In this document: one piece after another, positions 25,869-38,101 of the stretch
How positions within the stretch are numbered: position 1 is the stretch's first letter
How the letters are laid out: the number at the start of each line of letters is the position of its first letter
Assembly: GCA_003344405.1 (NCBI GenBank)
Contig: NOWV01000231.1
Location: 38,603-102,602 of the forward strand
Direction of reading: 5' to 3'
Length of the DNA stretch: 64,000 nucleotides
Source of the DNA: Trichoplax sp. H2
Taxonomy: Eukaryota; Placozoa; Uniplacotomia; Trichoplacea
The notes under the pieces: generated by a model
The model's database searches: none
Told to the model about the DNA's origin: nothing
Seen by the model: the letters and a program-made list of their open reading frames with translations, nothing else
Program-made: the position numbers and the translations under genes

Positions 25869-27940
25869 TTAACAACATCTACCAGATTCTTTAGTAACTG
25901 AAGTATTAGATGTTGCATTTAGATTAACTGTGTCCTTATCTTTAGCTTCATCTGCCACACATTTATCATCATTATTCATAATCTGTAAATACAATAAATG
26001 TAAGTCAATACATCATAGTTATTATTAATGGATGAGCGTGAAGAATGTCCATTGGTGATAATATTGATTAATTTATAAAACTAAATACCTTCGATACTAA
26101 AAAATTTGCAGCCTCATCGATGTTGATATTCTCTTTCGCAGACGTTTCAAACCAGCCAGCAAACCCTTTCTCTTTACAATAATTATCTAAAGTTCCTCGA
26201 AAATTTGCGAGACTTTCCATATCTATATCACACTGAAAGACAGATTTTCAGGTATAGTGAGAACAAAAAGGCCCAACCGTTGTCATTGACAAAGTTATGT
26301 GTCAAACATTAAGAATCGTAAACTATACAGTAGTTGCTCAATGTTTGAAACTTACTTTATTTGCCAACAATACTACTGGTATAGCCATATCTTCTCCGAT
26401 GGTAACTTTACTGTCCAAGTCGCTCTTCCACTTTTGCACAGCATCAAATGTTGATGCCCTCGAAATATCGAAAACTATAAAAGCTCCAACCGCTTCCCGA
26501 TAGTAAACCTGAATTTAACCAAATGTACCATAAAATTATCAAATCTACGGACAGAGATAAATAGTAAAACAGCAACAAAAGCAATAAATCTAGCAGACCT
26601 TAAATGCAGTTTGAAATACAGTTACTCATTATCACTTGAAAATACATTCAAATTTTACGAATAGTATGGCTAATTAAAATGATATTTTAGCAAAATTTAC
26701 CCTCGTCATATTTCCGAATCTCTCTTGACCTGAAATTAATAGTATCGATGGTTAACTAATAAGTTACCAATAAGTGCTATTTGACTAATTATGGCATACA
26801 ACATATATTGGCGTATAATGGTGTACAATAATTATCAGTTACTAAAAATGAGAATTATTACAGATTCTGTATCTACAAAAAATATGAGCGCGATGGTACA
26901 ACATACACAGCATACCTGCTATATCCCATAGTTGTAACCTTACTACCGAATTGGAATCTTTCCAATCAATGACTTTTAGAGCAAAATCTACACCAATCTA
27001 AAAATTTAAGAATGCTTGATATCAAAAATGTTGGCGCGGTTATATCTACCAGTCAATAGATTCATCCATACTGTCATCATAAGCTATATTGTGTATCGTA
27101 CAGCTTAGCAACAATAAGGATTGATCTAATTCTGTTACGATTGCACGAAACAATTTGTATAAAATACAGCATTCCATTTACTGCCACTTACCTAATGAAA
27201 CATTTATCACAACGAATATAAGATGCAGTAATAACTAATACTTGTAGTGAATTAGAAGGCGTTATTTTTTTTCAATATTTTTCATTAGCATCATACTATC
27301 ATTTAAATATTAAAAGTGTGACGTCAATCATACCGTAGCTCTATATTGAGTGGAGAAAAACTGATGAACATATCGCTTGATAATACTTGTTTTACCCACT
27401 CCTAGATCACCAATAACTAGGATCTTGTACAGGTATTCTTTTTTTGCTGCAATATTAGCCTAGCAGAAATATTAACTTTTTTTAGTATTATGTAAAAGAT
27501 CAACAACCGTCAGTTTGTCATTACGCGTGTAAACGCGTATAGATATTATTTTATGTACGAGTAGACGAGTATATACATACAATGTTATGCATACCCATAT
27601 ATCGCACTATCTATTACTAAATTACTAACAGTAAATAACGTAATGGGCCAAAACGATATTTATTCTATCAAGAAGACAATAAGGATGGGTACTGGATAGT
27701 GTGTTTGTGTGTGTCCTTCATATCCATGATTTTAAGATTAAATCAAGGCTATGCATAATCGTAAAATGTGAATATACAGCAAATATGATAACATGGGTTC
27801 AACGTAAATGCTATAAAAAACAGTGAAATTATCTGATTTGATCTAGTACCTCGTATAGCACTCTACCGATAAAACTGTATAACATAAGTTGGTATGGCTA
27901 GAGTCTGCAGTATATTTATTATACTCACAGATAGAGACAT
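25869..27940 (-). CDS. RAB32: Rab32/Rab38-family small GTPase (conventional copy)
   Basis: Membrane-trafficking GTPase; in animals Rab32/38 acts on lysosome-related organelles and mitochondrial contacts. Exons are seen at 27334-27459 (GDLGVGKTS P-loop, ending QYRAT), about 26918-27000 (IGVDFALKVIDW to LQLWDIAG), about 26700-26730 (GQERFGNMTR), about 26353-26510 (VYYREAVGAF to VVLLANK), about 26090-26235 (CDID to GFAGWFETSAK and FLVSK) and 25869-25982, ending GRCC. All five G motifs and the terminal Cys-Cys are intact. A likely first exon is 27929-27940, ATGTCTCTATCT followed by GTGAGT, which joins in phase; that exon is less certain. Exon boundaries match those of the tandem array at 1.7-15.7 kb, with much closer similarity to canonical Rab32. 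Confidence 0.92.
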
Positions 27941-28180
27941 GTTGGTAATTTTCGCGTATAGCAGTTTTTTTTCTCGCATAAATAATTTAACTACTGTATA
28001 ATACTGAGAGATGCATTTACTTTCAGTGCTATAAATCAATGAAGCTATTCGATTTTAAGGATAGGATCTTCTCTATACCACTTGACCGATAAAACTGTGT
28101 AACTTTATAAGTTCACATGACTAGAGTCTATCGCACATTGATTCTACTAACGGATACAAACCTATCGGTTATTTTCGACA
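27841..28180. repeat. Two diverged copies of a ~110 bp segment
   Basis: A block with ACCGATAAAACTGT.TAAC..TAAGTT and GACTAGAGTCT (or GGCTAGAGTCT), ending GGTTATTTTCG or GGTAATTTTCG, occurs at about 27853-27960 and 28085-28180. The first copy contains the proposed first coding exon of Rab32. The second has an ATG in the equivalent zone but no good donor. Confidence 0.55.
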
Positions 28181-29748
28181 TTAAATGTTGAAAGTATATC
28201 TGTTGTTCTATATTTGTACTGTATGTAGTGCAGAGCTGTATATCGCATATCTTATGATTTTGGGGCAAAGTGGGCAAGAAAGGTAATTACTGTAGGGTGT
28301 ATTATAGTGATTGATGACGGCAGGCAATGGAAAATACGCGTGTGGAAGACTAATTCATTTTTCAGTGCAAAGCGTTGATGGAATATTTCAATTTGTAAAA
28401 GTATCAATGTTATTTGACCCCCTTTCAAGAATGCACAATAGTAATAGAAAAATAAATAAGCCAATAGATATCTGTTTAGTAATCAGTAAATATGATTGGG
28501 GTTATTATTTGCTAGAAATTTGGCGTTTACTATCTTCTGTAAGCCATGAGTTATATCACCTATACAACGATTGGTGATAATGGAACATTTTAGGCATATC
28601 ACTCATGGCTTAACAATCTAATCTATACAGTAGTATGGTCTTACTCTCGTCAGTATACGACTACTGCACTGATTGGAAGAGGGGGCGCTATTTGCAAGGA
28701 ATACGAAGCTGAGATGATATGTATGATTCAAGCAGGCTAGTTGATGAACTGTTTCACGGTCAATAGACAATGAATGCATTTATGAAGGTCTTGCGAGTTT
28801 TATCAATGGAGACCATGGCATCAATAAATCTTCTACAGTACAAGAATTAACGATACATGCGATCTAGGGCAAGAAGATGCGCCATCCACTCTACCGTTTC
28901 AGTAGCATCGAATTTAGTCGATGAATACACTATGCGTTGTGGGATCTGAACTTGTAGAAAAATGCAATTGATTCCATTGGACACTTGCTAGCCTACATAT
29001 GCCTCTCTAAATAGTGAATAGACACATCAATATATTGTGATTTAGTGTTATAAGACATGATGAAGCAATATCATCTTGGGCAATATGTAGTCAATGGATG
29101 ATGAACCAATGCTGTCATCCTCCTCCATGATTGTATTTATTGACAGTGACTACCAATATTGACCTAAGCAGCAGCTATCGTAACCTGTAGTACAGTACAA
29201 ATACATTTGTATACCAACCATAACAGAATCCAATGGAGACACAACAACTGAGTGGCTGTCTATCGATCGATTGTCTTTCTTCTTGACGTTGAACGATTGA
29301 AAAGTAAAGGAAACAAGGCAAGAAAGCAAATCCAGCTAGGTAATCCTCCTTGGCTGTGATGTTGTTCGTTGAAAGCAAATACTATGCAGAAATTGGTAGT
29401 TGTGTATTTTTTTTTTTTTCTACAGCATCTGCAGTTGCGTACGATACCATTCGGCGTTGTGACATCACTGACATGGTCCTCGACACCGTACTCCACCCTA
29501 GTGCTAGTGTCATACACTATTACACACTAGTACTAGTGTCATACACTATTGCGTCATAAAATATCCCATGGACGATTGGACATGCTGACACTCAGCAGTC
29601 CGATGTCGTACAGTGTACAGTGTGTCGTACTGTACAATACATGACCACACCCACACCATACTGTACAGTACAGTACAGTACTGTACTGTAAGAAACATAA
29701 AAGAGGTTGACTCGCTTTTTCTTCCGCCAGCGGATCATGGGTTACACG
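28181..29748. other. Intergenic, no gene recognised
   Basis: Open frames such as 28311-28577, 29260-29517 and 29350-29559 have no recognisable product or splice support. A short direct repeat (CTAGTGTCATACACTATT, twice) lies at about 29505-29550, and ACTGT pentamer runs start near 29605. Confidence 0.5.
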
Positions 29749-30300
29749 CATGATTCTCTGAGCTGGATTTTCTTTTCTAGTAGCCCTACAGACTGACAGA
29801 GTCGACCGACAGAGCTGGATTTTTCTTTTCTACAGTAGTAGCCCTATACTCAGTGAGCTCTGCTGTACAGTGTACAGTGTACAGTACTCGCATCGACTTC
29901 AGTACTGTAGACTGTACTGTACTGTACTGTACTGTACTCTAAACATGATTCTCTGAGCTGGATTTTCTTTTCTAGTAGCCCTACAGACTGACAGAGACGA
30001 CCGACAGAGCTGGATTTTTCTTTTCTAGTAGCCCTAATAGCCCTATACTGTACTGTACACAGTGAGCTCTGCTGTACAGTGTACACTGTACAGTACTCGT
30101 ATCAACTTCAGTACTGTAGACTGTACAGTACAGTACTGTACTCTGAATATGATTCTCTGAGCTGGATTTTTCTTTTCTAGTAGCCTTACAGTGACTCAAT
30201 GGGCTCTGCTGTACAGTACAGTACAGTACAGTGTACAATGTACTGTACTGTACACTCAGTGAGCTCTGCCGTACAGTGTACAGTGTACAGTACTTGGACT
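29749..30300. repeat. Three tandem copies of a ~155-200 bp unit with ACTGT microsatellite
   Basis: Units start with ATGATTCTCTGAGCTGGATTTT at about 29750, 29945 and 30149. They include TTTTCTAGTAGCCCTA, CAGTGAGCTCTGCTGTACAGTG and TCAACTTCAGTACTGTAGACTGTAC. The pentamer runs lie inside the unit. The block ends about 190 bp before the CCS start codon. Confidence 0.8.
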
Positions 30301-30488
30301 CTCGACTACAGTACTATGGACTGTACTCGAGAACACTACAGACCAGGCTCATACTGACATACTGTATGAGCATGGTCTCTAGTGTTATCTAGTGTCTAAT
30401 CTAGTGTAATCTAGTGCAATCTTATGATAAAATCCGTAAGCTAGCCAATCAGTCACTCCATCGGTAATTCTGTCCTCAGCGAACCAAA

Positions 30489-33092
30489 ATGGCTACTCCT
30501 ACTCGGGTAAATAAAACAGATAGAATTAAATACAATTTGTAACTATAGGATAGAGTAGAGAGGGTAACTTGCAAGTAAAAAGTCTTTACACTGATTCAAA
30601 AGGATGTTGCATTCTAGAATAGGACTAACACGGTTTCTAATTGTTCATAGATGGAATTTGCAGTACACATGACATGCAACACTTGCGTCGACAAGGTTAA
30701 GGATGCTCTCAATGGTGTTGAAGGTGAGCTCTTGGTGTCGATAGTAGTCATACTTGCATACGTTTTGAATTCAATCATATCCATAGCTTGTATCTTCCTA
30801 CGAATTAGAGTGTTAACGATCCTTGCAACTGTCTATAAAACCACACCATTACACTGTGTTAGAAGAAAAATTGGGCACTAGACCCTCTGCCGTTGTCTGC
30901 TGTACCTGTAATCATGATACATGTTACATTTAAAAGCTTCAGAATATTACACTAGCTCGTCCGGTACTATCCCAATAAATGACATAGGCGTATATATGCA
31001 TGCTTATTAAACACCGCAACATCATTTTCGTAAACTGAATAATATTTTAAAGTGACAAATGAATAAGCAGAAGTTATTATTACTCTCCATATCAAACACT
31101 GTTTCAAAATTGAGCCATGATCTTGCTCATCACAAAATGCACAGGTCGCGTCGACAACAATTCGCTACAGCACCGCACCATGGGTATTGTAATTCAAGGC
31201 TGAATTTTAGTCAATGTATAGTCCATAGTCCAATCTTTCTTTGCTAATCTCTTACTGTACAGTACGCCCTCTTACAGGATAACTGTAATCGCTTAAACCA
31301 TATATTGTTTGTTTAGTATGTAATGCAATCATAATAATACGTAGTTGTAATGCAACCATAATAATAAGTAGTGGTCCAAACATTACCCTATACTTGTTAC
31401 AATATTTGTATACTGTATCATGGTCTATGAAATACTCCCCAAGGGAAGTATTTCGTAGTCCATGACTGTATACTACATCAGGATTATGAATTGATTTGTA
31501 GCTATGCGAATACATTTAAATTTCTTTCTACTCAAAGTAAGTCATCTATCAGTTTAATTGAATAATCGATAGTACAATGGTGAACTTTAATACTGTTTAC
31601 CGCTTTAGCTTAAATGCTTCGTCGCCGTAGTAATAACTATTTTTAAATTAACCCGTACAGTATCTAGCAAAGTCTCAGCTAATGGCAGTGCTGTATATTT
31701 ACTGCTTACACATAAACTTTCAAACAACAAGAGTTGCAACCTGTAAAGATACGTAACCACCTAGCTAACGATTGTTTGTTGATTGTTGCAGGTATAGACA
31801 ACTACATGATAAGTTTAGCTGAAGAGCAAGTCATAATTGATAGCGCTCTACCAATGGCACAACTACATAATCTACTTGTTACAACCGGATTAACAGTTAT
31901 AATGAGAGGTCAAGGAGCTGCAACCGAAGGTAATAATAGTCTACGATTAATCTCTAATTGCTACTAATGTGGTCTATGACGAAATGAATAGGTTAACCAA
32001 AGTAATTTAAAAGTAAATTTACTTATACATGTGCATCACTTGCTGTCGCTACTCGCACGATCAATCCTGACATAATGGATAGAATTACACAGCAGTCGGA
32101 TGGACTGTCATTTAGTACTTGGTTCGTATATGACATCATATCGCCTGTTGCATATTAATATTATAGGTGCCTCACATCTAGGAGCTGCTGTTTCAATATT
32201 ATCTGGCACAAGTGTTAAGGGATTAGTACGATTTACACAGGTATCTACGGTAGCTACAATTGCAGCTAGTAAGAATACCTAGCAACTATTTAAGATAGTA
32301 ATTGTACAGTATTATCATAGATCTATATTCCTTCCTTTGCTATTTCTAGTTATCAGCTGATAAATGCATGATAGAGGGTACCGTAGACAATCTAAGACCT
32401 GGTAATTATGATATCAAAATTCATGAATACGGTGATTTATCGGATGGTTGCAATAAGTAAGTAAACGTACAAATGTGTAATAGACACTATGATTTAGACT
32501 AACAATGTCCTACAAAATACCTATCATTAAGTTCATTTATTCATATGGTTATAGTTGTGGAGATATTTTTAATCCATATGAATATCCTCATGGCAACAAC
32601 AATACTTCTGCTAGAGTAAGCTACAGTTATAGCTTTAAAATTAGCCAATTATGAGAAAATCAACTTCTAGCTTTCCGAACAATATTAAGTAGATGCTGAA
32701 TTTTGCTCTAACCTATCTTTACTATATCAGAAATTGGGTGATATTGGTAGCATGACTGCAAATAAGAACGGTCGCGCAATGTTCAGAATTGAAGATGACA
32801 CAGTCAAAGTCTGGGACGTCATTGGTCGTTCGGTTATTATTCATGATAAACAAGTAGAATCCAGTGGTAAATCTTTGGCTTCTAGGTACATTAGGTTATG
32901 TGTTGGATTTGCACGTAAGGCCTGTGTATGATTTTTTGACTTTAATTTTTGCATTGTCGCAGAATCACATGTGGAATTATTGCAAGATCTGCTGGATTAT
33001 TTGAAAATTCCAAGAAGTTTTGTGCTTGTGATGGGAAAACATTATGGGAAGATAAGCCATTAACTAACAAAAGCCCACAAGCATCTTTATAA
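30489..33092 (+). CDS. CCS: Copper chaperone for superoxide dismutase
   Basis: Delivers copper to Cu,Zn-SOD in the cytosol. Eight exons join in phase: 30489-30506, 30651-30723, 31792-31929, 32167-32240, 32350-32456, 32555-32615, 32731-32885 and 32963-33092, giving 251 aa. Domain 1 is heavy-metal-associated with MTCNTC (MxCxxC). Domain 2 is SOD-like, with [25 protein letters not shown] and [13 protein letters not shown]. Domain 3 carries the CxC copper motif as FCACDG. In domain 2 several histidines that bind metal in SOD1 are replaced (HVH to KIH, HFNP to IFNP, and the His of RHRGD is absent), so its Zn/Cu site looks lost. The start ATG follows CCAAA and exon 1 encodes only MATPTR. Convergent with FAM8A1. 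Confidence 0.94.
31419..31464. repeat. Imperfect inverted repeat (hairpin) in CCS intron 2
   Basis: CATGGTCTATGAAATACT and AGTATTTCGTAGTCCATG are inverted at 16 of 18 positions around a 10-base loop. The right-arm sequence TTTCGTAGTCCATG also occurs in a hairpin in a GCLC intron near 63414-63427. Confidence 0.65.
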
Positions 33093-33754
33093 TTTGATAC
33101 ACTGCTCAGCTAAAATATCATCATATTACCCATCACTAACAAATGATCAATTTTTTTAGCTACTTAAAATTGAGAATAGATTACTAAATGTTGTAAGCCG
33201 AGTCATTCTATCTATCAAATAATACTTATTACGAGATAAATCAGATGCTTTACTACTTGAAAATTAAAATGATTTCTGATCAAAGTTAACACTATAGCAT
33301 AATTTATGGTATTTAAATGAAGTTTATGATAAATGTAACTGATGCATTATTGATTACAAATCGAATCATAATAATCAAGACTGTTAGGATTAGGTCTTTC
33401 CAAAATGCCTGTATGAATTAATCACCCCAGCCTTTTGATCTGACAATATAAGTCGTTGCATAAATGTTCGTAATTTTATTTAAATAGTTTATTTAAAAAG
33501 ATTTTCAATGTAATAAGATTAACGACATAAATCTCTGTTTGTCATTTTTTAATTGTATAACGAATTCTTGTTTAACATACCGGATTGGGTTTACGAAATA
33601 GAACGCAAAATAACTGAGCCCGAATCACTTAAAAAAAATGTTTCGTAAAGCAAGCACTAGTTACTGGGATATAATAAATTACGTTACGCTTAGCTAGCGA
33701 CATTGCAGTAATGCTAATCGTAAAGTGAACTATCCAGATTGACATTTTTTAAGT
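33093..33754. other. Convergent spacer between CCS and FAM8A1
   Basis: AT-rich 3' flanks of two converging genes. I see no exon or RNA gene here. Confidence 0.6.
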
Positions 33755-36064
33755 CTAATTTCTACCAGGTAAACGATTAATTTGACGTTCAATAACGATA
33801 GTCCCACTAATAATGTCATATGCGGTTCTTCCATGCTTGAATAACATAATTGTTAAAATAACAGGAAAGAAAAACATGGTAGAAAAGTTCTTTATCACAG
33901 ACCTCATGATAGACCTATATTGAAAAAGCGATACGGTGTTAAGTTTGAGCGTGACATACAACTATGAGAGGACAATGAATTATAAGGAGATAGGGCTTTC
34001 ATTATTCAGTAGTAATAACACATTGCTAAGACTAGAAGTATTCTTGGTTAAATGTTACCTAGTTCTATGTTAATGTAAACAGAATCAGTATACATATTCA
34101 AATTTAATTTATCAAACCTTTGCCAGTTTAAACTATCTCCTGGAAATACTTGTACGTATCCGTGATTGTTTCCTGTATTGCCATCATCGATAATAGCATC
34201 ACATGCAATTACCTGTATACCAACAATTAACTTCCCAATTGTCATACCGTTACCAACGCCTTTGTACAGGCAAATAGTCTTCAATGAAGAGTAATATTTA
34301 CACGTCATATAATTTTAAAAACTTTCAAGTATATTAGGGCTATGCACAATTGTATCAGCCAATAAAGTTACGTGATTGATTAATGTTATATTAAGAGTAA
34401 GTAAACCCCACGATAACGCTTGTTAGAGAATAGAATTACGGCAAAGTTGCATTGCTACTGCTGCTTAGCTGTACACTGTAAGTCTATATGCCATAGATAC
34501 AGTATAATAAAGACTGCATAATAATCCAGGTCGTACATATTGGAATAATCCAGCAGAAAATAACAATTATAACTCTTTATCGATACCATACAGTAGGTTA
34601 AAATACAGTAACTACGAGTCTGTGAGCACACAAGAGTCTAATCAAACCTAATACGTAACATAGCTGCTTATCCTATACATTAATTTATGTTAGCCTATAG
34701 TAAATACCATTTAACAGTACAGTACATTGTAAAAGCTCTATTTGTTAAAGCTTCTCTAGAAGTAACCATTAGTAATAACTTAGCACTAACAGGGACTACT
34801 AAAACACGTAATTTCTAGCATAACTATCCTAAAATATACAGTAGACATTTTATGTTACCTTACATACCTCAATAATGAAGACAAATATTCTATAAAATAT
34901 CGCGTAAACGATAATCAATTGTAAATCTTCGGCGTTGTATCTATCTTCTATTAAAACACGCAATTGTGCTTGAGAGAATTTAGCTTCGATCCTGTTTAGA
35001 CCCGAAAAATAAAGATACATTTAAAAAAAAGTAGTCTTTAAAGCTACAGTACAAGTATACAGTATAGTAACTATTCTGAGGATAGTGAAAAGAAATGACT
35101 TTCTGAAATTGATTGGCAATACATCACTGAATGAATCTTAAAAATAGGTCGTATACAGTAGACGTTTGCAATATCAAATTATTGGACTGTATCTAATTTA
35201 CTATCAACTACAATACAATAGCAATTGCAGCACTAGCTTTATAGCTTGAAGATAAGCAAGGTGATCAATGCTGACGAATAACCAATTTCATTGTGATTGA
35301 TATTAGATACTAAAATCAAATCAGTTTGACAAAAGTAATTACTGAATTGTTTGGAATTATCAATATGAAAACTCACCCGTGATAAGACAATATCATGGTT
35401 TTAACTGTGAAGATTATGAGAAAGTCAATCATTTCAGCAAATACCCTTTTTGCAAGACTTGCAGGTTTAACTCCTATTCAATAAAAACAAGTATTCAATC
35501 CAAGCTATTCGCTGTAAACATGCACTAAAATATTGATGTAGACGTGTAACAATTTTCTTCATGTACGAATATCTACATTAGATGTATATCGTTAACAGGT
35601 ACACTGGTACAGTACAGTGCTCCATTAGATAAAATGCATGTAGTGACTAATGATTCAATCTACAAGTCAGTCTTTAGCTAAATGAGAGCAATTTCCAAAC
35701 CTTGCTGTCTATTGAGGAGACGAGTTGTGCGCCTGATGTGAGTTGACGAATTGGTATTGGTTGTACTTGGTGATTGATTGCTATTGGGCTGATTTCTGTT
35801 TATTTGGTTGTTTTTGTAATAATTATTATAATGTAATAATGCCATATAATGATTGTAGTAATAGTAGTAGTAGAAATAATATTGCCATATCCTAGTCAAC
35901 GTGTGGATATCGTTTTTATTTACACCGTGATTATGATCACCGCCATTATTCTTGGCTTCATTTTGATTGTCTGGCGTATCTTTTCCCCCTTGATCGTTCT
36001 CCTCCTTTTGGTTTCTTTGTTTTAAATCGTTATCGTTCTGACGGCTGCCAACGGATGTCGCCAT
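33755..36064 (-). CDS. FAM8A1: FAM8A1-like RDD-family membrane protein
   Basis: ER membrane protein; the vertebrate family member associates with the HRD1 ER-associated degradation complex (family knowledge). The first exon starts at 36064 with a hydrophilic N-terminal region rich in Asn, Gln and Asp, with a Tyr-rich run near residues 62-72. Later exons at about 35.39-35.48 kb (SLAKRVFAEMIDFLIIF, first RDD membrane segment), about 34.87-35.0 kb (EDLQLIIVYAIFYRIFVFII), about 34.13-34.28 kb (GNGMTIGKLIVGIQVIACD) and 33755-33935 (SVIKNFSTMFFFPVIL, then HGRTAYDIISGTIVIER) give the RDD domain with the family's GKLIVG and GRTAYDI..GT motifs. The small exon junctions between these blocks were not all fixed. 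Adjacent genes show no functional link. Confidence 0.87.
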
Positions 36065-36349
36065 GATGCTAATTTGCGTAATAAATAATACTATTTCTCC
36101 CTTGTTTTTAGATTGTTATTAAATATAAGTCATAATCAAGCGGATTTTATAAGCCACAGTCGAGTTTCGCGTTAGTAATAATAATCTTCGCTCAACAACT
36201 GTAAGACGTCCACTGGCACTTGTGACTTGTGACTAGGTTACCTGGGTAATATACTGTAGACTCTTCCGTCCGTCCCATACACATGGTAGACTGTATCACA
36301 CACCCGGCAATATACAGAACACTACCGGCCATAACCTTGTCAAAATATC

Positions 36350-37290
36350 ATTCCTGTAGAATTTCTATTAGGACTACAAATGTCAAGCGGAGAAGAGATT
36401 TTTCTCTGATCTCTATAAATGACGAATAACCCAGCGTATATATTGAATAAAATATTCCATATTTTGCCTAAAAAATCTATAGTGAGATACTAACGTTGGC
36501 CTACTGTGTACTCAGTGTGCAGTACTGTGCAGTCACGGCAGTGTACGTCTATACTGCAATATAGTACGCGTCAAAATGGGATTCCTTCACAATTTCGATT
36601 AGGACTACAAATGCCAAGTGGAGAAGAGATTTTCCTCTGACCTCTATACATTACGAATAACTACCTACATACTGAATAAAATGTTTTATATTTTACCGTA
36701 AAAATCGACAGCGTTGGCCCATTGTAGACTTAGTGTGCAGTCACTGCAGAATACCACTATACTGTAATATACTGTAGTATGCGTCAAAATGGAATTCCTT
36801 CACAATTTCTATTAGGACTAGAAATGTCAAGAGGAGAAGAGATTTTCTTCTGATCTCTATACATTACGAATAACTTTACCTACATATTATAAATAAAATA
36901 TTTCTATGTTAAAAATCTATAGTGAAATATTTACGTTGGCCTATTATGGACTCAGTCTGCAGTCATTGCAGTGTATAATATAGTACGCGTCGAAATGTGA
37001 TTTTTCACAATTTCTATTAGAACTAGAAATATCAAAGATCTTGCCTTAGTCTCTATAATTACGAATAGCCCTACATACATATTGAATAAAATATTCTATA
37101 TTTTGTCTTAAAAACCTATAGCGAAATACAAACGTTGGCCCACTGGACTCAGCGTGCAGTCATTGTAGTATACTGTACACTAGTATAATACTCTTATAGT
37201 ACGCGTCAAAATGGGATTTCTTCACAATTTCTATTAGGGCTAGAAAAAGGCAAAGCAGAGAAGAGATTTCACCTAATCTCTATGTCTACT
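36350..37290. repeat. Five tandem copies of a ~205-235 bp repeat
   Basis: Units begin with CTTCACAATTTCTATTAGGACTA(C/G)AAATGTCAAG at about 36350, 36584, 36798, 37003 and 37219. Each continues with AGAAGAGATTTT..CTGATCTCTATA, GAATAAAATATT, ACGTTGGCC and an ACTCAGTGTGCAGTCA..GTACGCGTCAAAATGGGATT tail. The last copy is truncated. The array sits upstream of FAM8A1 and downstream of WDR35. Confidence 0.85.
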
Positions 37291-38101
37291 GTAGTATGAG
37301 CAAGCAGCAAAGAGCAGTATAGTGGTCATGATACAATATGGAAAGACTCTAGTACAGTATAGAAAGCTTTTAGACTTGACTACTATGTGATACTAGCTAG
37401 AATAATATTTAGAGCTAGTTTAATTAAAGAATCGACTAATTTAGATCAGATAGTGCGTACTGATAGTGAGTAAAACACAAATAAATATTTCAATTAATTA
37501 ATAACAATAATCAGAATCTTATTCGCACGCCATAGTGTGCGAATTCAGCAAGTAGTATAATAAAATGAGTAATATAGATAGTAGTAACATCTTAAGGGTA
37601 GAATACTATAAACTGATGATAAGGGTATCTAGTTCAAAAAAACTGATAGATGAGTCGTACATGCAAATCGACCCCAAATTAAAAAATTGCATTCATCACT
37701 CTCGATATAGAATTGCAAGTATATTTCTATTTTATTCCATTTTAAGTTCCATTGGACTATTATAAAGTGATACGAAGTTGCTTAATAAATTCAATTCAAT
37801 TAATCCCTTCACAAATTTTTGTTTTTCCCAAACAGGAATCGTGTTCTCAAGAATGGATCATTTACGTGAAATCCATTGCTAATAAGATCTACGTACATTA
37901 GCGAATCCAACAAAGACAGTCTTCATTTACATTATACCAGCACATACAGCTAATTAAGGATAAAACTGCAATCATCGCAGAAATCGTCGAATATCTTGTT
38001 ACAGTAGGAAAGATCATGAATCAGCTTAATCAATCAGAATAGAATTATCGTACGAGAAATATAAATGATCCATTCAAACTGCTAAATTGACCCAGGATCA
38101 T
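37291..38101. other. Intergenic with one unassigned small open frame
   Basis: A 66-codon open frame at 37565-37765 (+) starts MSNIDSSNILRVEYYKLMIR. I do not recognise it and found no convincing partner exon, so I do not call it a gene. Nothing else is evident. Confidence 0.4.

Noticed and set aside
29850-30238. Overlapping minus-strand open frames in the 29.7-30.3 kb repeats
   Set aside because: They are translations of tandem repeat and ACTGT microsatellite sequence.
37565-37765. 66-codon open frame (LRVEYYKLMIR) as a remnant of a conserved gene
   Set aside because: A vague likeness to an EZH-type N-terminal motif, but no second exon or conserved domain follows, so there is no support.
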